From Oscillospiraceae bacterium (lineage in GTDB: Bacteria > Bacillota > Clostridia > Oscillospirales > Ruminococcaceae), in the NCBI GenBank assembly GCA_022511485.1, contig JAFLUJ010000013.1, forward strand, positions 1 through 22,712: DNA of 22,712 nt, written 5' to 3'. The translations under genes were made by a program, and so were the position numbers. Shown piece after piece: positions 6,725-13,549 of the stretch (position 1 is the first letter of the stretch; each line of letters starts with the position of its first letter). The notes under the pieces were generated by a model. That model was given only the letters and a program-made list of their open reading frames with translations, ran no database searches and was not told the DNA's origin.

Positions 6725-8170
6725 TCATCCTTTATACTCCCTGTGGAGAAGCTCATTTTTCTTGTCCCAGAGCTGCTGGGACAAGTCTACATAATATTTG
6801 TGAGGATACTCGAAACGCTTTACCTCGTCCCAGATAGTTTCCAGCTGAGCGGCACAGTATTCCCTTATGTCCTCTACCGAGGGACACTCATAAACGCATA
6901 CGCCCTCTTCAAAGATAGGCTCCATAAGACGCATGGCGCTGAAATGCTCCAGAGTTTTCCGTTTGTAAGTGTAGTCCGGATCAAAAATTTCATAAGGCTT
7001 GGTGTCGTCGATAAGCTCTCCCCGACAGGTGAGTATGTCGGCGATAGCTTTTCCGGTGGTAGTGTCAAAGAGACGCCATACCTCCTTGAAATCCGGATTT
7101 GTTATCTTGGACGTGTTCTCCGACAGCTTTATTTTCGGGATGATCTCTCCGTTTTTTTCAACAGCAACGAGCTTGTACACTCCTCCGAAAACAGGCTCGG
7201 AACGGGACGTTATCATCCGCTCTCCAACTCCGAAGCTGTCTATTTTCGCTCCCTGTCCGAGAATATCCTTTATGATATATTCGTCAAGAGAGTTTGAAGC
7301 AACGATCTTAACATCGGAAAATCCTTCATCGTCAAGCATCTGTCTTGCACGCTTGGAAAGATAGGTTATATCGCCGCTGTCAATGCGGATACCCGCAGGC
7401 TTTTCTCCCCTGTCCCGCATTTCCTTAAAGACCGTTATTGCATTTGGGACGCCTGATTTAAGGACGTTGTAAGTATCAACAAGCAGGGTCGTCCCCTTTG
7501 GATAGCATCTGGCATATGCCCGGAAAGCCTCCAGCTCGCTGTCAAACATCTGTATCCATGAATGTGCCATAGTGCCAAGAGCAGTAGTCCCCATTTCCTT
7601 GTCGGAGATGGTGCAGGCAGTTCCGCAACAGCCTGCGATATAGGAAGCTCTTGCTCCGTATATAGCTCCGTCGAAGCCCTGAGCCCGTCGTGAACCAAAC
7701 TCCATTACCGGTCTGCCCTCAGCAGCGCGGACGATACGATTTGCCTTTGTGGCAATAAGGCTCTGATGGTTGATGCAGATAAGCACCATCGTCTCAACGA
7801 ACTGAGCCTGGATAGCAGGACCCCGGACAGTTACGATAGGCTCGTTTGGAAAAATAGGAGTGCCCTCCGGAACAGCCCATACATCGCACTCGAAATGGAA
7901 GTTCCTCAGATAGTCAAGAAACTTCTCACTAAAGATCCCCTTGCTCCGGAGATATGCAATATCATCATCGTCAAAGCTGAGATCCTTCATGTAATCTATC
8001 ATCTGTTCCAGACCGCACATGATCGCAAAACCGCCGCCGTCGGGAACGTTCCGGAAAAACATATCAAAGTAGGAGATTATATCTCCCATACCATTTTCAA
8101 AATATCCGTTTGCCATAGTAAGTTCGTAAAAATCCGTCAGCATAGTGAGATTACGGTTGTTCTTTTTCAT
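6725..8170 (-). CDS. pncB: Nicotinate phosphoribosyltransferase
   Basis: Joins nicotinate and PRPP, with ATP hydrolysis, to make nicotinate mononucleotide in NAD salvage. The 481 residues open with LTMLTDFYELTMANGYF and contain MEFGSRRAQGFDGAIYGARA, the catalytic-histidine region MAHSWIQMF (His203), LLVDTYNVLKSGVPNAI and GIRIDSGDI, as in the bacterial NAPRTase family. Length is normal. GAGGAGGGG precedes ATG. It follows the nicotinamidase gene by 36 bases, so the two steps nicotinamide to nicotinate to NaMN are encoded together. No terminator is seen before the hicAB promoter, so read-through into hicAB is possible. Confidence 0.96.
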   Translation of the reverse strand: MKKNNRNLTMLTDFYELTMANGYFENGMGDIISYFDMFFRNVPDGGGFAIMCGLEQMIDYMKDLSFDDDDIAYLRSKGIFSEKFLDYLRNFHFECDVWAVPEGTPIFPNEPIVTVRGPAIQAQFVETMVLICINHQSLIATKANRIVRAAEGRPVMEFGSRRAQGFDGAIYGARASYIAGCCGTACTISDKEMGTTALGTMAHSWIQMFDSELEAFRAYARCYPKGTTLLVDTYNVLKSGVPNAITVFKEMRDRGEKPAGIRIDSGDITYLSKRARQMLDDEGFSDVKIVASNSLDEYIIKDILGQGAKIDSFGVGERMITSRSEPVFGGVYKLVAVEKNGEIIPKIKLSENTSKITNPDFKEVWRLFDTTTGKAIADILTCRGELIDDTKPYEIFDPDYTYKRKTLEHFSAMRLMEPIFEEGVCVYECPSVEDIREYCAAQLETIWDEVKRFEYPHKYYVDLSQQLWDKKNELLHREYKG

Positions 8171-8206
8171 TTTTACCCCTCCTCTTTGGCGGCATGGACA
8201 GAAAAA

Positions 8207-8878
8207 TCAATCTGTTATTTCCGAAACAAATTTAATTCCGCTGTCCTTCATAAGCTTGTATGCTGCAATGTTCATAAGATCCGCGTCGTGCCAGGGAGCG
8301 TCGTAGGTCTCCACACAATTGACGGGAATTATAATATCAATATTTTTATTCTGTGCAGTGTATTTTGTTTTGAGGGTCAGACAGAACTGCATAACGCATA
8401 TGTCTGTGCAGTCTCCGGTGACGATAAAGGTATCTACCGAGGGCTTACCATCCAGATAATCAGTAAAGGATCTCTCATGAAAACCGTTTGTGGAGTTCTT
8501 TTCAACAAGAGTATATCCCCCTGCTTTTTTTATTTCGTCCACGATCTCTGATTCGCTTGTGTTTTTTATGCAGTGAGGAGGGAAAGAGGAAAATTCCGCA
8601 CACTCCGCAGCGTGACAGTCAGCAAAGGCAACGGAGGATATTTTTTTCTCTGCGCATTTTTCCATAAGAGAAACTACAGGCGGGATAATATCCTCAACCA
8701 GTGGGGAAGCCATTGCACCCTCACGGACGAAACCGTTTACAACGTCCACGATAACAAGCAGGGTTTTTTCCGGCTCAAGCTCAGATATGCTCAGTCCGGG
8801 CAGGGAGTTTATTTCTTCGATAATACCGGCGATGGCTTTTTTGCAGTTTTCAGGGGTCTCCGCTGTAAATTTTCTCAT
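8207..8878 (-). CDS. pncA: Nicotinamidase, isochorismatase-family hydrolase
   Basis: Likely deaminates nicotinamide to nicotinate. The cysteine-hydrolase triad is visible: Asp45 in LLVIVDVVNGF, Lys127 in GYTLVEKNSTNGF and Cys161 in GDCTDICVMQF. Asp87 and His89 (ADCHAAECAEF) with His102 (PPHC) match the metal-site pattern of nicotinamidases rather than other isochorismatase-like enzymes. At 223 aa it is typical. The gene lies 13 bases after the kinase-like gene and 36 bases before pncB, which strongly supports the role. The AAAGGA ribosome site is moderate. Confidence 0.9.
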   Translation of the reverse strand: MRKFTAETPENCKKAIAGIIEEINSLPGLSISELEPEKTLLVIVDVVNGFVREGAMASPLVEDIIPPVVSLMEKCAEKKISSVAFADCHAAECAEFSSFPPHCIKNTSESEIVDEIKKAGGYTLVEKNSTNGFHERSFTDYLDGKPSVDTFIVTGDCTDICVMQFCLTLKTKYTAQNKNIDIIIPVNCVETYDAPWHDADLMNIAAYKLMKDSGIKFVSEITD

Positions 8879-8891
8879 TCAAATCATTCCT

Positions 8892-9500
8892 TTACAAAAC
8901 ATCAACGTAGTATTTAATGATCTCCACACACTTTTCAAAGCTCAGTCTGCTTGTGTCAAGACAAAGATCGTAATTGCGGACATCGTCCCAGTCCTTTCCG
9001 GTGTGCGCCTTGTAATATGCAGACCGCTCCTTGTCGATGCGCTCGATCTGCTTTTCCGCTTCCTTTTCGTCAAGACCGCATACTGTTTTTGCATTTTTTA
9101 TACAGGTGGACTTATCCGCCCATATAAAAGTCTTTATTACATTTTCATGATCCCGGAGGATAAAATCCGCACACCGTCCGATAATAATGCAGCTTCCTTT
9201 TCCTGCAAGCTCCTTTATTATTTCCGCCTGATAGCTGAAAAGATTTTCCTCGGATACAAAGCCTTTTCCGCTTGGAGAAGCTATCTCTCCGCTGTATACC
9301 TTTGGTTTATTAAAAATACCGCTTCTGACCTTTTCGTCGGACTGTCCGAAAAGAGCTTCATTTATCCCGCTTTCCTCGGAAGCCAGCTTTATCAGATCTT
9401 TATCATAGTATGGGATACCAAGGCTTTCGCTAAGCATTTTTCCTATAGTTTTTCCGCCGCTTCCGAAGCCTCTTGCTATTGTAATAATATATTTTTCCAT
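8892..9500 (-). CDS. Cytidylate-kinase-like protein
   Basis: A 202-residue P-loop protein beginning YIITIARGFGSGGKTIG, with Walker A residues 11-18 and Lys17, then PYYDKDLI, IIIGRCADFIL and the basic DKERSAYY segment that would form the lid. This pattern fits the cytidylate kinase-like family (Cytidylate_kin2). These proteins resemble CMP kinase, but their substrate is generally not established. It lies 17 bases after livF and 13 bases before pncA, in one likely transcript, so a link to nucleotide or NAD metabolism is possible but not shown. Before ATG only GGGGG lies at a long distance. Confidence 0.85.
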   Translation of the reverse strand: MEKYIITIARGFGSGGKTIGKMLSESLGIPYYDKDLIKLASEESGINEALFGQSDEKVRSGIFNKPKVYSGEIASPSGKGFVSEENLFSYQAEIIKELAGKGSCIIIGRCADFILRDHENVIKTFIWADKSTCIKNAKTVCGLDEKEAEKQIERIDKERSAYYKAHTGKDWDDVRNYDLCLDTSRLSFEKCVEIIKYYVDVL

Positions 9501-9517
9501 AGGATCAATTCCCCCAT

Positions 9518-10228
9518 TTATTCTCCAAGATATGCTTTTTTAACGGAATCGTTGTTCATAAGCTCCTTGGCGTCGCCTGATAAAACAATATTTCCCGTTT
9601 CAAGCACGTATGCCCTGTTTGCTATGGAAAGAGCCTTTTTAGCGTTCTGTTCAACAAGCAGGACTGTAGTTCCGCCCTCGTTGACCTCTCTGATGATGTC
9701 GAATATCTCACTTACATAAAGAGGGGAAAGTCCCATTGAAGGCTCGTCCATAAGGATTATCTGCGGATGGGACATAAGCGCACGTCCCATTGCAAGCATC
9801 TGCTGCTCGCCGCCGGAAAGAGTTCCGGCAATCTGGCTTTTTCTTTCTTCAAGACGGGGAAAACGCTTGTATACCATTTCCAGAGTGTCGGATATTTCTT
9901 TTTTATCCTTTCTTGTGTACGCTCCCATTTTAAGATTTTCCAGAACGGTAAGCTCCTGAAAAATACGCCTTCCCTCCGGAACGTGAGCCATGCCCATGGA
10001 AACTATCTTATGAGCGGGAGTTTTCGTAAGCTCCGTACCCTCGAAGCTGACCGAGCCTCCTTTTGCAGGAACAAGTCCCGTTATGGTATGGAGGATAGTG
10101 GTCTTGCCTGCTCCGTTAGCTCCGATAAGAGCGATTATCTCCCCTTTATTTACTTCAAAGGATACCCCTTTTACAGCGTTGATAACGCCGTAGGAGACCT
10201 GTAAACTTTCTATAGTGAGCATTGCCAT
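9518..10228 (-). CDS. livF: Branched-chain amino acid-type ABC transporter ATPase (LivF)
   Basis: One of two ATPases of a HAAT-family importer. The 236 residues have Walker A GANGAGKTT (36-44), signature LSGGEQQMLAMGRAL, Walker B IILMDEPSMGLSP and the switch region LLVEQNAKKAL, which is typical of LivF. AGGAG lies 8 bases before the first ATG; a second in-frame ATG two codons later is less well placed. It follows livG by 16 bases. The substrate is not certain because the binding protein is missing from this locus. Confidence 0.93.
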   Translation of the reverse strand: MAMLTIESLQVSYGVINAVKGVSFEVNKGEIIALIGANGAGKTTILHTITGLVPAKGGSVSFEGTELTKTPAHKIVSMGMAHVPEGRRIFQELTVLENLKMGAYTRKDKKEISDTLEMVYKRFPRLEERKSQIAGTLSGGEQQMLAMGRALMSHPQIILMDEPSMGLSPLYVSEIFDIIREVNEGGTTVLLVEQNAKKALSIANRAYVLETGNIVLSGDAKELMNNDSVKKAYLGE

Positions 10229-10244
10229 ATACCTTGCTCCTTTC

Positions 10245-11003
10245 TCATTCGCCCAGATATGCGGTAATGACCCTGGGATCGTTCAGTACCTCGGTGGTAA
10301 CTCCCTGTGCAAGCTCCTGACCGAAATTAAGCACCGAGACCTCTTCACATATGCCAGAAACCAGCTTCATATCATGCTCGATAAGCAGTATGGTCATATC
10401 AAAATTATCCCGCACAAACCGTATAGTATCCATAAGCTCCGCAGTCTCGTTGGGATTCATTCCCGCAGCAGGCTCGTCAAGAAGAAGCAGCTTGGGATCT
10501 GTTGCAAGCGCACGGGCTATCTCCAGCTTTCTCTGCTTTCCGTAAGGCAGGTTGGAAGCGACAGTATCCCGTTCACCGTCCAGATCAAAAACCTTAAGAA
10601 GCTCCATTGCTCTTTCGTCAAGCTCACGCTCCTCTCTGAAAAAGCGGGGCAGACGGAGTATGCCTTCTGCAATGGTGTATTTCTTTCCATTGTGAAGTCC
10701 GACTTTTACGTTATCCGCAACAGTCAGAGCCTTGAAAAGACGGATATTCTGAAAGGTACGTGCTATGCCCTTCCGGTTTATTTCAATGGGAGGTCTGCCG
10801 GTAAGATTTTCTCCGTCAAGAGTAAAGCCTCCCATAGTTGGCTTGTAAACTCCCGTGAGCATATTAAAGACAGTGGTTTTTCCTGCGCCGTTAGGACCTA
10901 TCAGTCCGTAAAGCTGACCCTTCTCCACATTAAAGGAAAAGTCGTCCACAGCACGCAGTCCTCCGAAGGTTATTCCAAGATTTTTTACTTCAAGAAGCGC
11001 CAT
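10245..11003 (-). CDS. livG: Branched-chain amino acid-type ABC transporter ATPase (LivG)
   Basis: Second ATPase of the HAAT-family importer, 252 residues. Walker A GPNGAGKTT, the long LivG insert (RTFQNIRLFKALTVADNVKVG), the LivG-type signature LPYGKQRKLEIARAL in place of LSGGQ, Walker B LLLLDEPAAGMNP and His in LLIEHDM are present. AAAGGAG precedes ATG, and the gene starts 2 bases after the livM stop, suggesting translational coupling. Confidence 0.94.
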   Translation of the reverse strand: MALLEVKNLGITFGGLRAVDDFSFNVEKGQLYGLIGPNGAGKTTVFNMLTGVYKPTMGGFTLDGENLTGRPPIEINRKGIARTFQNIRLFKALTVADNVKVGLHNGKKYTIAEGILRLPRFFREERELDERAMELLKVFDLDGERDTVASNLPYGKQRKLEIARALATDPKLLLLDEPAAGMNPNETAELMDTIRFVRDNFDMTILLIEHDMKLVSGICEEVSVLNFGQELAQGVTTEVLNDPRVITAYLGE

Positions 11004-11005
11004 AG

Positions 11006-11980
11006 TTATTCGGTCTCCTTTCCATCAGCAACCTGAACTTTTCCTCTGTTTCTTATTCTGTCCTTAAGGGCATTGAATTTCGGATTATTGTTAAGCAGCA
11101 TCATAGCGATAAGGACTACCGCATAAATAAGCAGACGGTAATTGTCAAGACCTCTGAGGACTTCCGGAAGCAGAGTTATAACGATAGCGGAAATTATTGA
11201 CCCTACTATGTTTCCCATGCCGCCGAGAACAACGATAACAAGTATCTCAATGGACTTGTTGAAATCAAAAGTACCGGGCTTAAGGATACCCAGATTGTGT
11301 CCGTAAAGAACGCCTGCCACTCCTGCAAAGAACGCCGCCGCAACAAAAGCAAGGAGCTTGTAGAATACCACGTTTATTCCCACGGATTCAGCGGCGATAA
11401 CGTTGTCACGTATTGAACATATCGCTCTGCCATGACGTGAGTGAACAAGGTTTCTTATTATAATAACAGTGAGCACAAGAACGATAAAAACGATGGTGAA
11501 GCCGCTGATAGTGTCCTTGTATTTTGAAATTCCCTTAAGACCTCCCGCACCGCCGAGGAAATCCAGATTGGTAACAACGGAGCGGATTATCTCTCCGAAC
11601 GCCAGAGTTACAATAGCAAGATAGTCTCCCCTGAGACGGAGCGCAGGGATACCGATTATGATACCGAAAATGGACGCTGTAACTCCACCTATAAGAAGCG
11701 CAAGGGGAAATTCAATATACACCGGCAGGTCGCAGTAAACAGAGAACAGACAGCCGGCGTAAGCTCCTACGGACATAAATCCGGCATGACCCAGCGTAAG
11801 CTCTCCCAGAAAGCCCACCGTAAGATTAAGGGACACCGCCAGTATAATGTTTATTCCCACCGGAACAAGCAGTGACTGATAATGTCTTGTAAGAGTTCCC
11901 GACTTAACAAGGGCAAATATTATAAAATATATTGCTGCTACAGCACAGGCTGTAATTATTTTCTTTAAATGTTTTTTCAT
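11006..11980 (-). CDS. livM: Branched-chain amino acid-type ABC permease (LivM)
   Basis: Inner-membrane permease, 324 residues from ATG 11980, with about eight hydrophobic segments. The family block GELTLGHAGFMSVGAYAG and the cytoplasmic loop IVTLAFGEIIRSVVTN are clear. The frame stays open for 26 codons upstream, but AGGGGTGG sits just before ATG 11980 and MKKHLKK is a normal start, so the shorter form is chosen. This leaves 78 bases after livH with no obvious hairpin. Confidence 0.93.
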   Translation of the reverse strand: MKKHLKKIITACAVAAIYFIIFALVKSGTLTRHYQSLLVPVGINIILAVSLNLTVGFLGELTLGHAGFMSVGAYAGCLFSVYCDLPVYIEFPLALLIGGVTASIFGIIIGIPALRLRGDYLAIVTLAFGEIIRSVVTNLDFLGGAGGLKGISKYKDTISGFTIVFIVLVLTVIIIRNLVHSRHGRAICSIRDNVIAAESVGINVVFYKLLAFVAAAFFAGVAGVLYGHNLGILKPGTFDFNKSIEILVIVVLGGMGNIVGSIISAIVITLLPEVLRGLDNYRLLIYAVVLIAMMLLNNNPKFNALKDRIRNRGKVQVADGKETE

Positions 11981-12058
11981 TTTTCCACCCCTATATTTTC
12001 TTTCGCAATGTTTTGCAGCGCAAGACCCGCAGCCTGAAATTCTTCGATTTTTGAGCAA

Positions 12059-12934
12059 TCAGACCTTTTCCATACGTTTCTTGCCAAGAAGTCCTGTAGG
12101 CTTTACAAGCAGGACGACTATCAGAACGCCGAACACTATAGCGTCCGCAAGCTGAGTGGAAATATACGCCTTTGCAAGGCTTTCGATTATACCAAGGAGG
12201 ATACCTCCCAACATAGCGCCGGGGACAGAACCGATACCTCCGAGAACAGCGGCAACGAAAGCCTTTATTCCGGGAAGCGAGCCTGTGTATGGTCCGACGA
12301 AGCCGTATGACGAGGTAAACAGAACTCCCGCAACAGCAGCCAGCGCAGAACCTATGGCAAAGGTAATGGAGATCGTTTTATTAACGTTTACTCCCATAAG
12401 CTGAGCCGCGCCCTTGTCCTCGGAAACAGCCAGCATGGCACGTCCGGTTTTTGTTTTATTTATGAAAAGGGTCAGGCAGATCATTATTATAATTGTCACG
12501 CCGATGGTAACGGCAGACTCTCCGGTAATGTCGATGCTTCCCAGCTTCATAGGCTTTATTGAGATGACTGACTCCACCTTGCGCTGATTTGAACCGAATA
12601 TGAGCAGCGCAAGACTTTGCAGGAAATAGCTCACTCCGATAGCTGTAATGAGAACTGTCAAAGGAGACGCGTTTCTCAGAGGCTTGTACGCGATCTTTTC
12701 CACCACGATACCAAGCAGCGAGCACGCCGCCATACTGGTGATTATTGCAAGAGCCGGGGGAAATTTCAGCGTAGACACCGCCACTGACAGAGTGTACGCT
12801 CCCACCATTATAATGTCTCCATGGGCGAAGTTGAGCATTTTGGCGATACCGTAAACCATGGTATAACCAAGAGCCATAAGTGCATAGATGCTTCCCAGAT
12901 TAAGTCCGTTGATAAGCTGTTCAACGAATTCCAC
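12059..12934 (-). CDS. livH: Branched-chain amino acid-type ABC permease (LivH), GTG start
   Basis: First gene of the minus-strand series and inner-membrane permease partner of LivM, 291 residues. The opening LINGLNLGSIYALMALGYTM and the block MLNFAHGDIIMVGAY are diagnostic of LivH. The start codon is GTG with AAGGA 10 bases upstream; an out-of-frame ATG begins in between. Liv operons usually place the binding-protein gene next to livH; here only the promoter, then a toxin-antitoxin locus and the pyr leader lie upstream. Confidence 0.93.
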   Translation of the reverse strand: MEFVEQLINGLNLGSIYALMALGYTMVYGIAKMLNFAHGDIIMVGAYTLSVAVSTLKFPPALAIITSMAACSLLGIVVEKIAYKPLRNASPLTVLITAIGVSYFLQSLALLIFGSNQRKVESVISIKPMKLGSIDITGESAVTIGVTIIIMICLTLFINKTKTGRAMLAVSEDKGAAQLMGVNVNKTISITFAIGSALAAVAGVLFTSSYGFVGPYTGSLPGIKAFVAAVLGGIGSVPGAMLGGILLGIIESLAKAYISTQLADAIVFGVLIVVLLVKPTGLLGKKRMEKV

Positions 12935-12996
12935 TTAAAACCATTCCTTCCGTTTTTATGAATAGAAAAACTAAATCCCTTTTATACTATCCTCAG

Positions 12997-13023
12997 CCAA
13001 AAATAGACTATGTATATTTTTGG
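12997..13023 (-). repeat. 9-bp hairpin in the liv leader
   Basis: CCAAAAATA (12997-13005) is complementary to TATTTTTGG (13015-13023) with a 9-base loop. It lies in the predicted 5' leader of the liv transcript, close to its start. No T-box or known riboswitch motif was recognised around it. Confidence 0.6.
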
Positions 13024-13039
13024 ATTTGGAATTAGTATT

Positions 13040-13068
13040 ATTATAACATTTTTTTCTGTGTTTTTCAA
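13040..13068 (-). promoter_or_regulatory. Promoter of the liv-pnc gene series
   Basis: Minus-strand TTGAAA (13063-13068), 17-base spacer and TATAAT (13040-13045) with TG one base before it (extended -10). The predicted start near 13033 gives a leader of about 100 bases before livH. Confidence 0.75.
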
Positions 13069-13103
13069 TACATTTGGAGAATTTGTGATATAAATGCAAA
13101 AAA

Positions 13104-13128
13104 ATCTCTTGACATATTCACCAAGAGA
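13104..13128 (-). terminator. Terminator of the toxin mRNA
   Basis: Read on the minus strand, TCTCTTG (13122-13128) and CAAGAGA (13105-13111) form a 7-bp stem with a 10-base loop, followed at once by seven T (plus-strand A run 13098-13104). It lies downstream of the toxin ORF. The same bases contain the -35 box of the antisense RNA promoter on the plus strand. Confidence 0.7.
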
Positions 13129-13137
13129 CCGTATAAT
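13109..13137 (+). promoter_or_regulatory. Promoter of the antisense antitoxin RNA
   Basis: TTGACA (13109-13114), a 17-base spacer and TATAAT (13132-13137) are a full consensus sigma-A promoter, the strongest form in the window. No protein-coding gene follows on this strand, only the short RNA below. Predicted start is about A13144. Confidence 0.85.
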
Positions 13138-13143
13138 AATATT

Positions 13144-13227
13144 AAAGGGTACATCGGTAAACGGTGGCTCCCAATTATGTTAAGTTAAAATAGTCGCCTT
13201 TGGGAAGATGGGCGGCTATTTCTTTTT
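13144..13227 (+). ncRNA. Candidate type I antitoxin RNA, ~84 nt
   Basis: A consensus promoter and an intrinsic terminator about 84 bases apart enclose no ORF with a ribosome site. The RNA is antisense to the 3' untranslated part of the opposite-strand toxin mRNA and reaches across the toxin's last four codons (stop plus three lysine codons). Near its 5' end CATCG and CGGTG can form a small stem with a GTAAA loop. The arrangement is that of type I toxin-antitoxin loci such as txpA/RatA, where the RNA blocks or degrades the toxin mRNA. Expression is inferred, not shown. Confidence 0.65.
13188..13227 (+). terminator. Terminator of the antitoxin RNA
   Basis: AATAGTCGCC (13189-13198) pairs with GGCGGCTATT (13211-13220), one G-U pair, 12-base loop, followed by TCTTTTT. 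The T-run on this strand doubles as the lysine codons at the end of the toxin ORF on the other strand. Confidence 0.8.
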
Positions 13228-13302
13228 GCTATTGCTGCTTTGCATTATCTGAATGATGTTGCAGATGACAAGTATTAAAGTTAAAAACTCGTTCCATGTC
13301 AT
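13216..13302 (-). CDS. Candidate type I toxin, 28-residue hydrophobic peptide
   Basis: Starts ATG 13300-13302, stops TAG 13216-13218. The peptide opens MTWNEFLTLILV, has one hydrophobic segment at about 6-20, and ends in a polar, basic SSNSKKK tail. Small peptides with one membrane segment and a lysine-rich end are typical of type I toxins and of Firmicutes 'putative holin-like toxin' peptides, which damage the membrane when overproduced. GGGGGTG lies 6 bases before ATG. The ORF has its own promoter and terminator, and a convergent antisense RNA covers its 3' end. The exact family was not confirmed. Confidence 0.65.
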   Translation of the reverse strand: MTWNEFLTLILVICNIIQIMQSSNSKKK

Positions 13303-13308
13303 ACAGCT

Positions 13309-13326
13309 CACCCCCATTTCTGGGAG
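13309..13326 (-). promoter_or_regulatory. Hairpin hiding the toxin ribosome-binding site
   Basis: In the toxin mRNA CTCCCA and TGGGGG (plus positions 13321-13326 and 13311-13316) form a 6-bp stem closed by a GAAA tetraloop. The G-run is the core of the GGGGGTG ribosome site (13309-13315), so folding would reduce translation. Confidence 0.6.
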
Positions 13327-13369
13327 AAGACTTCACCGCTTACCGCTTGCTGCGATATACCCTGTTGCC

Positions 13370-13398
13370 ATATTATCATATTTTTTGACTCATGTCAA
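13370..13398 (-). promoter_or_regulatory. Promoter of the toxin mRNA
   Basis: Minus-strand TTGACA (13393-13398), 17-base spacer and TAATAT (13370-13375), a 4/6 match to the -10 consensus. Predicted start near A13363 gives a 5' leader of about 60 bases and an mRNA of about 260 bases. Between this promoter and the pyr promoter (about 13400-13514) I see only AT-rich DNA and no further feature. Confidence 0.6.
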
Positions 13399-13514
13399 TA
13401 TATCCGGTAAAATTTTAAATGCAGATCGGACTGTATCATATCCGTCAAAAAAACCACACAAATTTTACATTGTTTTACCCTTAAAAATTTACTATGTTTT
13501 TCCCCTGTATGCTG

Positions 13515-13543
13515 TTGACAGTATATATAAAATATGGTATACT
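13515..13543 (+). promoter_or_regulatory. pyr operon promoter
   Basis: TTGACA (13515-13520), 17-base spacer and TATACT (13538-13543), with TG at 13535-13536 giving an extended -10. Predicted start is about A13550, ten bases before the PyrR-binding stem. Confidence 0.88.
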
Positions 13544-13549
13544 ATAAAC

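Noticed and set aside
6664..6756. N-terminal extension of HicA
   Set aside because: It would be encoded across the consensus hicAB promoter and the end of pncB.
6707..7364. Plus-strand ORFs opposite pncB
   Set aside because: They are antisense shadows of a clearly recognisable enzyme gene, without ribosome sites.
11981..12058. N-terminal 26-codon extension of LivM
   Set aside because: The extension is Cys/Arg-rich and unlike the family, and AGGGGTGG marks the ATG at 11980.
12935..13033. T-box or amino acid riboswitch in the liv leader
   Set aside because: The ~100-base leader has only one 9-bp hairpin and no T-box sequence (TGGNACCGCG-type) or terminator.
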